Shown here one piece after another: positions 59,061 through 64,000 of a DNA stretch of 64,000 nt. Source of the stretch: Maratus speciosus (lineage: Eukaryota; Arthropoda; Arachnida; Araneae; Salticidae); contig OZ010795.1 of assembly GCA_963932465.1 (NCBI GenBank), forward strand, positions 20,607,874 to 20,671,873, written 5' to 3'. Each line of letters opens with the position of its first letter. The first letter of the stretch is position 1. A program made the position numbers and the translations under genes. The notes under the pieces are model-generated. The model was not told where the DNA came from. It ran no database searches and saw only the letters and a list, made by a program, of their open reading frames with translations.

Positions 59061-59389
59061 TCCGCTATGCAACTACGAAACAACTTTAAACGTGACATAT
59101 GAAATTCTTCTATACAAAGAATTCTTAATTTGTTGCTTTACAAGATTGCTTCAAAAAATAGAATTTATTTAAAATTCTTTAATTTTTGTATTTGTGAAAT
59201 AAAAGCAAAGCTTAGAACACTTCAGATGAGTCAGTTGAAAATGTGAGTGGAATTCTCCTCGAATATTAATGCGTACGTGCAGACACATAATTTTGTGATC
59301 TTCATTTTCTTAATGTGTTTTGCGTGTACGGTATGAATAAGAAAGGGGAAAAAATATATGCAACAAAGAAAAACCACGCGTTCAGCATA
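59061..59389. other. AT-rich spacer
   Basis: No feature recognised. The minus-strand ORF 59231-59647 crosses from here into the next ladder fragment and has no domain. Confidence 0.35.
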
Positions 59390-59800
59390 GATAATGAAAC
59401 ACTTTCCAAAACATTCAGAATACTTAAGAAAACTCCAGAGTTTATTAATGTAAAATAAGATGTCTAACGAAAAAGTTACAAAAACTAATAACGCATTTGA
59501 TAGCCAATTTCTGCTTTTACAATCAACAGTCGGGAAAATTATCCGTTTTTGAGCAGTCGTGTATAGGATCTGTGGATTTGTATTTACAATACATAGTATG
59601 ATAACAGTTTCTTCAGTGAAACGGATAGCACAGCTGAAAATTTCCATTCAGCCATTTCCGTGGATAAACGGACATCTGAAAGAGACCTTTTGTGCAGCCC
59701 TGCATATCATCTATAGAATTTATACACACTATGTAATATTAAACAAGTCGCAAATGGTAATCCCAAAACTTTCTTCTACCTCATACATATTAATATTTCC
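59390..59800 (+). repeat. CCCTGTA-type ladder repeat fragment
   Basis: Two marker-like sequences lie near 59560 (GCAGTCGTGTATAGGATCTG) and 59694 (GTGCAGCCCTGCATATCATC), 134 bp apart. This is a shorter, more diverged member of the family. Confidence 0.6.
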
Positions 59801-59819
59801 TGAAAAATGAAGTATATCA

Positions 59820-60180
59820 GTGCAATCTAATAAGCAACACCTTATGTCAAGTTGTAGCTGAATCTGAAATTTGATGAAAATCTGTGCATTAGTTTTTGAG
59901 GTAGAACAATTGCGGAAATCGCAAAACATAATCTACATAGCAGCTTCATTTGTTAGTCCATTTACTCCAAACACTAAACAGGACCGATATATATCAGGAT
60001 CTAACTGAATCCAAAGTCTGAGGAAAATTCATTAGTCCTTGAGATACAGTTCTTGCGGAAATCGTGATAAGTGCAGCCTAGCAGCGCAAATTGCTGGGCG
60101 ATTTACACTAAAAACTTAACAGCACTAATTTATATCAGGAACTAACTGAATCTGAAGTTCGGTGAAAATTCGTGCATTAA
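59820..60180 (-). repeat. 146-bp ladder repeat fragment, reverse
   Basis: GAATCTGAAATTTGATGAAA, GTGCATTAGTTTTTGAG, CAAATTGCTGGGCGATTTAC and TATATCAGGAACTAACTGAA recur twice with about 145-bp spacing. Orientation matches the 47.6-kb block. The fragment ends exactly where the Penelope-like minus arm begins. Confidence 0.75.
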
Positions 60181-60718
60181 CACATTAGATACAGAATTAT
60201 GAATTTATGATATTATGCCAGATTTTTGGAATATTATAGGATAAATTATCGTTACAAGGTTTATTCTCACGTGCAATGATTTCAACTTATTCTCTAATTT
60301 TACTCTCAAAAGGGTTATTGCACGGAACTATAATATTTGTCTCATCAAAGTTAATATAGCAGACTTCATTAACCAAGTAGAACCTAGAAAGAACTGTATT
60401 CTGTTTACGTTGGTTAATGTCCCTGCGATGCTCCATGAGCCTTACTGAAAGCTTACGTTTGCCGATGTAGATTTTTTCAACATTATTAGATAAAGTGATG
60501 GGGATTTCATATATACCAGATTTTTGATCAATAGGGATCCTGTCAATCTTATCACTTATGATATTAATGAGGTAAGGAGGTGGAACAGCGACCAACTTTA
60601 TATTATATTTCTGTTTGATCTTTTTAGCTTTTTGAATATAGTGGGGATATAGTGAAATTTTCTGTAGAGCACAAGTTGATTATTATCCTGTCGTAGGCCT
60701 GTAGGAGGGAAGCGTTGT
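60181..60718 (-). pseudogene. Penelope-like element fragment, GIY-YIG endonuclease (minus copy)
   Basis: The ORF at 60595-60287 encodes KSGIYEIPITLSNNVEKIYI followed by GKRKLS, the GIY and YIG motifs, and then RLMEHRRDI with the conserved Arg. This is the C-terminal GIY-YIG nuclease of Penelope-like retroelements (PLEs), which nicks target DNA. Relative to the plus copy, two residues (MT) between YIG and KRKLS are missing. Similarity to the plus copy runs from 60181 to 60718 (plus-copy counterpart 61022-61555), so the two form an inverted pair about 300 bp apart. No reverse transcriptase part remains here. Confidence 0.85.
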
Positions 60719-61463
60719 ACTTTTGTACCCTTCAAATCGAAGAAAATGCTTCAGTTCCATTTTTAGATGTTTAGATTAATAGATGCAACTCTGGATTAAA
60801 CTTTTCAGCTTATAGAAAACCTATTAAAAAAACACTGTTATCCCTTTTTCAGCAAACGTATCTTTTCAATATAAAACCTCTGCATTTCAGCCATTCATTA
60901 AAAGAGCATTTATGATTTGCTCAGATGACCAATTAAGTGAACAAATCGAGTTTATACAGAAAATATCATTTGATCATGGTTTTCCAGCAAAATATATAGA
61001 TAAGATAATTCAGAAGTACAAAGCTCCCCCTCCTTCAAGTCAACGACAGGATAATAATCAGCTTGTGGTCTACAGAAAATTTCACTACATTTCCACTATA
61101 TTCGAAAAGCTAAAAAAGATCATATAGAAAAATAATATAAAGTTGGTCGCTATTCCACCTCCATATCTCATTGATATCGTCAGTGATACGATCGATAGGA
61201 TTGCAATGGACCAAAAATCTGGTACATATGAAATCCCTATCACTTTATGTAATAATGTTGAAAAAGTCTACATCGGCATGACAAAACGTAAGTTATCAGT
61301 AAGAATTATGGAGCATCGCAGAGACATTCAGCATCGTAAACAGAATACAGCTCTTTCTAGGTTCTACTTAGCTAATGAAGTCTGCCATATTAATTTGGCT
61401 GAAGCAAAAATTATACTTCCGTGCAATAACCCCTCTGAGAATAAAATTAGAGAATCAGATTAA
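60700..61463 (+). pseudogene. Penelope-like element, RT C-terminus and GIY-YIG endonuclease (plus copy)
   Basis: The 5' part (60720-60900) reads ENASVPFLDV then stop then INRCNSGLNFSAYRKP, the PFLDV..R....YRKPT block of PLE reverse transcriptase. After a frame change, RAFMICSDDQLSEQIEFIQK and related RT-thumb sequence follows to 61127. Then an ORF at 61143-61463 gives GTY (residues 27-29, GIY mutated), YIG (43-45), R54 and EH (57-58). The RT copies RNA at a nicked 3' end and the nuclease domain makes the nick. In-frame stops and the frame change show the copy is dead. Confidence 0.85.
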
Positions 61464-61831
61464 ATCATTGCATGTGAAGATAAATCTTTTAACGATAATT
61501 TATCCTATCTCAAAAATCTGGCATAATATCATAAAGTCATAATTCTACATCTAATTACAATATTTCAGCTTAAACTTATATTACGTTGCCAAAACTTGAA
61601 TGAAAACTCAGTTGAACGTGGTTTTGTCCCTCATGTGTAGATGGCGGCAGTCGTTTTCTCTTAAATCGACGTTTTGATTCATTTGGTCTCAGTCCATTAA
61701 TAATTATTTATTTTCACTAGATGGCAACACTACATTTTTGTATTCAAATCATTGGTCAAGTTTCGACTAATTTTCTCTTGCACAGGAAGCTTTCGTCTCT
61801 GAACTTTGAGCCATTTTACCATCCTATTTTC
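61464..61831 (+). other. Probable PLE 3' untranslated region
   Basis: About 370 bp between the endonuclease stop and the hammerhead-like motif. The first 90 bp is shared with the minus copy (to 61555). The rest is unique in the window. No coding capacity. Confidence 0.45.
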
Positions 61832-61862
61832 CTGAAGACGGCTGTAGAAACAGCTCAAAACG
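61832..61862 (+). ncRNA. Hammerhead-ribozyme-like motif downstream of the PLE endonuclease
   Basis: CTGAAGA (61832-61838), one extra base C, a 6-bp hairpin GGCTGT/ACAGCT (outer pair G-U) with loop AGAA, then CAAAACG (GAAA-like with G to C). It sits 369 bp after the endonuclease stop on the same strand. PLEs are known to carry hammerhead motifs in their terminal repeats, so the location is what one would expect for a decayed one. Stems I and III are not clear. Confidence 0.45.
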
Positions 61863-61973
61863 TAGAAGATTACTTTTAGCTTATTAAAGTTCGTGTTTTA
61901 TGTACCATTCAGCAAGATTGTGCCTTTATTTATCAGTTAATTTATTATCACTTTATTTTTTTTATTTAAAGCT

Positions 61974-62240
61974 GTAATAAATATAAAGTAGAAAGATATT
62001 ACCCATTTAAATCTTTAGATTTACTCCACTAATTTGGATTTAAGGGAATACACTCGAATCTATTGACTTATGTTTTCGCTCACAAAGAACATCTACTTCC
62101 ACAATATTTTCATCCCCAGCTAATTCATTACCAACAAAATAGTTTTGTCTTAAATTTAAGGTACCCGCAAGTATAAAATAGGAAGAGATTACCCATTTGT
62201 GACTTTTTAGATACTATACTAATTTGTGTTAAAGGCGTTG
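61974..62240 (+). repeat. Pair of diverged direct repeats of about 70 bp
   Basis: TATAAAGTAGAAAGATATTA with CCCATTT, then TACTCCACTAATTTGGATTT (61980-62045) is echoed by TATAAAATAGGAAGAGATTA with CCCATTT, then TACTATACTAATTTGTGTTA (62174-62236). Spacing about 194 bp. Confidence 0.7.
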
Positions 62241-62896
62241 TTCGGATTTAATATACGTTTAAATTATTTGTATAGTATTATTTTCTTTATAATTCAAATG
62301 AATTCTAGTCTTGTACAAAACAGAGCAAATGCACCAGATTACGAAGTTCATTGCTCCTCTCTTCAGAAATGAACTTGTTTATTTCCTTAAAAACTAAATT
62401 CTTCCAGGTCTAATTAATCTTACTCAAATTTAATTGAATTTCTACTGTTTTCCTAGAATCTCAAAGTATTTTACATTCTACTTCTCTGCAATATCACAAA
62501 CTATTTTTAATATCCAGAAACGATAACAGTTTTAAATTGAATTTTAATAGGATTTAAGGCAAGTTTCAAAGACTGGAAAATCAACAACTGAATAAATAAA
62601 GCTTTGATACATACTGTTGATTTATCTTTAAAGCGAATTTTAAATTAAGAGAAAACAGTTTAGAGCGGAACTTGAAAGTTTGTTATTTTATATCATACAC
62701 AGTCAATGCTCTTTTTAGGTATTGATTTATATAAACATAACGGTTTAAAAAGAGTTAATATATTTTTATTCAATTCAGTTAACTGCTTTGATGTTTTCCC
62801 TGAAATGGGGTTGTTTAATAGGACGTTGGGGTAATTCGTCTTTTGTGGACTTTTTTCCACTCTAGGGCCTAATATGCTTTCTCGTTCCTGCGGTGT
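62241..62896. other. AT-rich, no gene recognised
   Basis: Nothing recognised. Confidence 0.4.
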
Positions 62897-63106
62897 TCAT
62901 TTCGGACGGGTAGTTCCATTGCATTTTTTGTTTCTCCCTACAAGACCTTCCCAACGAAACCACTCATCAAAATCGGCGAATGCACCTCCGGTAGTTCCTT
63001 TATTAAAATTAACATGATGATCAAAAATCAATAAAAAGACATATCTTGTAACCTCTTCACGGCTGTAACACAGCTGAGCTAATGCATGTAAATATGCCAT
63101 TCGCAT
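62897..63106 (-). CDS. Orphan ORF of 69 aa, unknown
   Basis: The product starts MRMAYLHALAQLCYSREEVT and contains FLLIFDHHVNFNKG and AFADFDEWFRWEGLVGRN. Its amino-acid composition is balanced and unlike the K/N/I/F-rich chance ORFs elsewhere, and the underlying DNA is less AT-rich. After the stop, another frame continues with charged sequence. I do not recognise a family. It could be an exon, a fragment of a mobile or viral-type gene, or chance. No splice sites were established. Confidence 0.2.
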   Translation of the reverse strand: MRMAYLHALAQLCYSREEVTRYVFLLIFDHHVNFNKGTTGGAFADFDEWFRWEGLVGRNKKCNGTTRPK

Positions 63107-64000
63107 TTTTCGATTTATATTATGTATGTTTTATGAGTGCAACTGTCAATTTTGGTGCCGTCTCTAAGCTAGCGCTTACACCACATCTTCAGTTCCGGAA
63201 TTCAAGGCATCAAAGATATACTTCGTACTGTTTTTTATATGATCATTTATTGTATATATATACTTGTGCTAATCTTTATTATTCTGATTGAGACGACATC
63301 TAAGATGAATATCATATCGATATTTTAGAATCAGATCTTGCTAATTATGAGTACTTTTCTGAAACTTAAAATGATTAGGGCTCTTTTTCTATAATATTTT
63401 TCTTTGAAAAAAAAATGTGTACCAATGCCGCTGTTATGTTTAAATATACTTATGACAATTTGTTTTTACCCTCAAACCAAAGATAAGTTGAGCTTAAAAG
63501 GGTTAATGTTTTTACAGGCCAACGATCCTTATTGTGAGCATAGAATTGAAAGTTTATTTATTAATTAAATTTCATCAATAAATATTATAATTATTGACTA
63601 AAGATTAGAAGGCAAAATCTAAATTCGTCGTGAAAAAGATTTTAATTTAAGAAATCATGCACAGAAGTGCTAAAGGAAATATTCTGCCTCATTCAAAATA
63701 GGGGTAATGGTGATTAATTAGGCTTAAATTGCTCATTATATAAAAATACTTAAAAAAACATGGAAATAAAATGTAGCTTTTATGTATGGTAATTTTTTTA
63801 TGAGCGGCTGTGTAAATATTAAAATACAAATTTAATTTTTCATACACCTACCTTTTCCTGAATCTTATATTTAGAAAAATATCATCCTGTGTCGTAAAGG
63901 GAAATTAAAAAGTAACATTCTTTTAGGACCAAAATTTACAGAGCAATGGTACTTTGCCTTTTATAAATTTTCTGTGGTTCTTACGTTATTGTCTGGCATC
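63107..64000. other. AT-rich, no gene recognised
   Basis: No feature recognised. AAAAGGGTTAATG at 63496 faintly resembles a piggyBac-like terminus with TTAA, but no partner end was found. Confidence 0.4.

Noticed and set aside
59231..59647. 138-aa minus-strand ORF as a membrane protein gene
   Set aside because: It overlaps a ladder repeat fragment, its composition follows the AT-rich DNA, and the frame is not kept in related copies.

Overview
This window looks like intergenic DNA from an arthropod nuclear genome. It is strongly AT-rich and has long homopolymer and (ATT)n/(AT)n runs. It carries many decayed eukaryotic transposons and tRNA-derived SINEs, and I found no operon or ribosome-binding-site organisation and no intact long ORF. 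The repeat mix (tRNA-headed SINEs, Tc1/mariner copies, Penelope-like elements, a short Gypsy LTR and a cc8K15.2-like transposon protein) suggests a chelicerate, quite possibly a spider. That assignment is inference from memory of such genomes. I see no convincing host protein-coding gene. Most ORFs are chance products of repeats.

Layout: 0.17-1.8 kb is a tandem array of about 480-bp units. 1.8-10.2 kb is mostly unassigned AT-rich DNA, with one copy (3.8-4.6 kb) of a repeat that recurs at 51.65 kb. 10.3-11.75 kb is a SINE cluster (tRNA-Thr-like repeats and a SINE with a perfect 12-bp target-site duplication) followed by a fold-back element. 13.6-14.2 kb is another fold-back element with a relative at 25.4 kb. 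15.7-17.2 kb is a non-autonomous element holding a 61-bp tandem repeat and a tRNA-like insertion. 19.0-20.5 kb is a ladder repeat marked by a CCCTGTA motif. 24.2-26.2 kb is a fold-back region with a perfect 94-bp palindrome and a second SINE with a 13-bp TSD. 28.2-29.3 kb holds a piggyBac-like MITE and two inverted tRNA-headed SINEs.

31.47-34.24 kb is a DNA transposon with long terminal inverted repeats of about 460 bp around a broken transposon protein gene. One of its ends has grown into a run of 24 C. 35.74-40.6 kb is a composite bounded by CCAGCAAACACA inverted termini. It has GC-rich, CCGGT-rich subterminal blocks and an internal insertion carrying a second broken repeat-encoded gene. 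42.56-43.55 kb is a MITE. 44.38-46.35 kb holds two Tc1-family remnants with a hammerhead-ribozyme-like motif between them. 47.6-50.6 kb is a 146-bp ladder repeat. 51.65-52.67 kb is the second copy of the 3.8-kb repeat, here interrupted by a pogo-like MITE. 57.6-58.24 kb is a Gypsy-type LTR with a gag fragment. 60.2-61.86 kb is a head-to-head pair of Penelope-like remnants with GIY-YIG endonuclease domains and a hammerhead-like motif downstream.

The most interesting recurring signal is a short RNA-like motif: CTGANGA, one extra base, a 6-bp hairpin, then GAAA or a near match. It is clear at three separate places and weaker at three or four more. It resembles the core and stem II of the hammerhead ribozymes known from Penelope-like elements, with a consistent one-base difference. 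All family assignments come from motif reading by eye, because no database search was possible.
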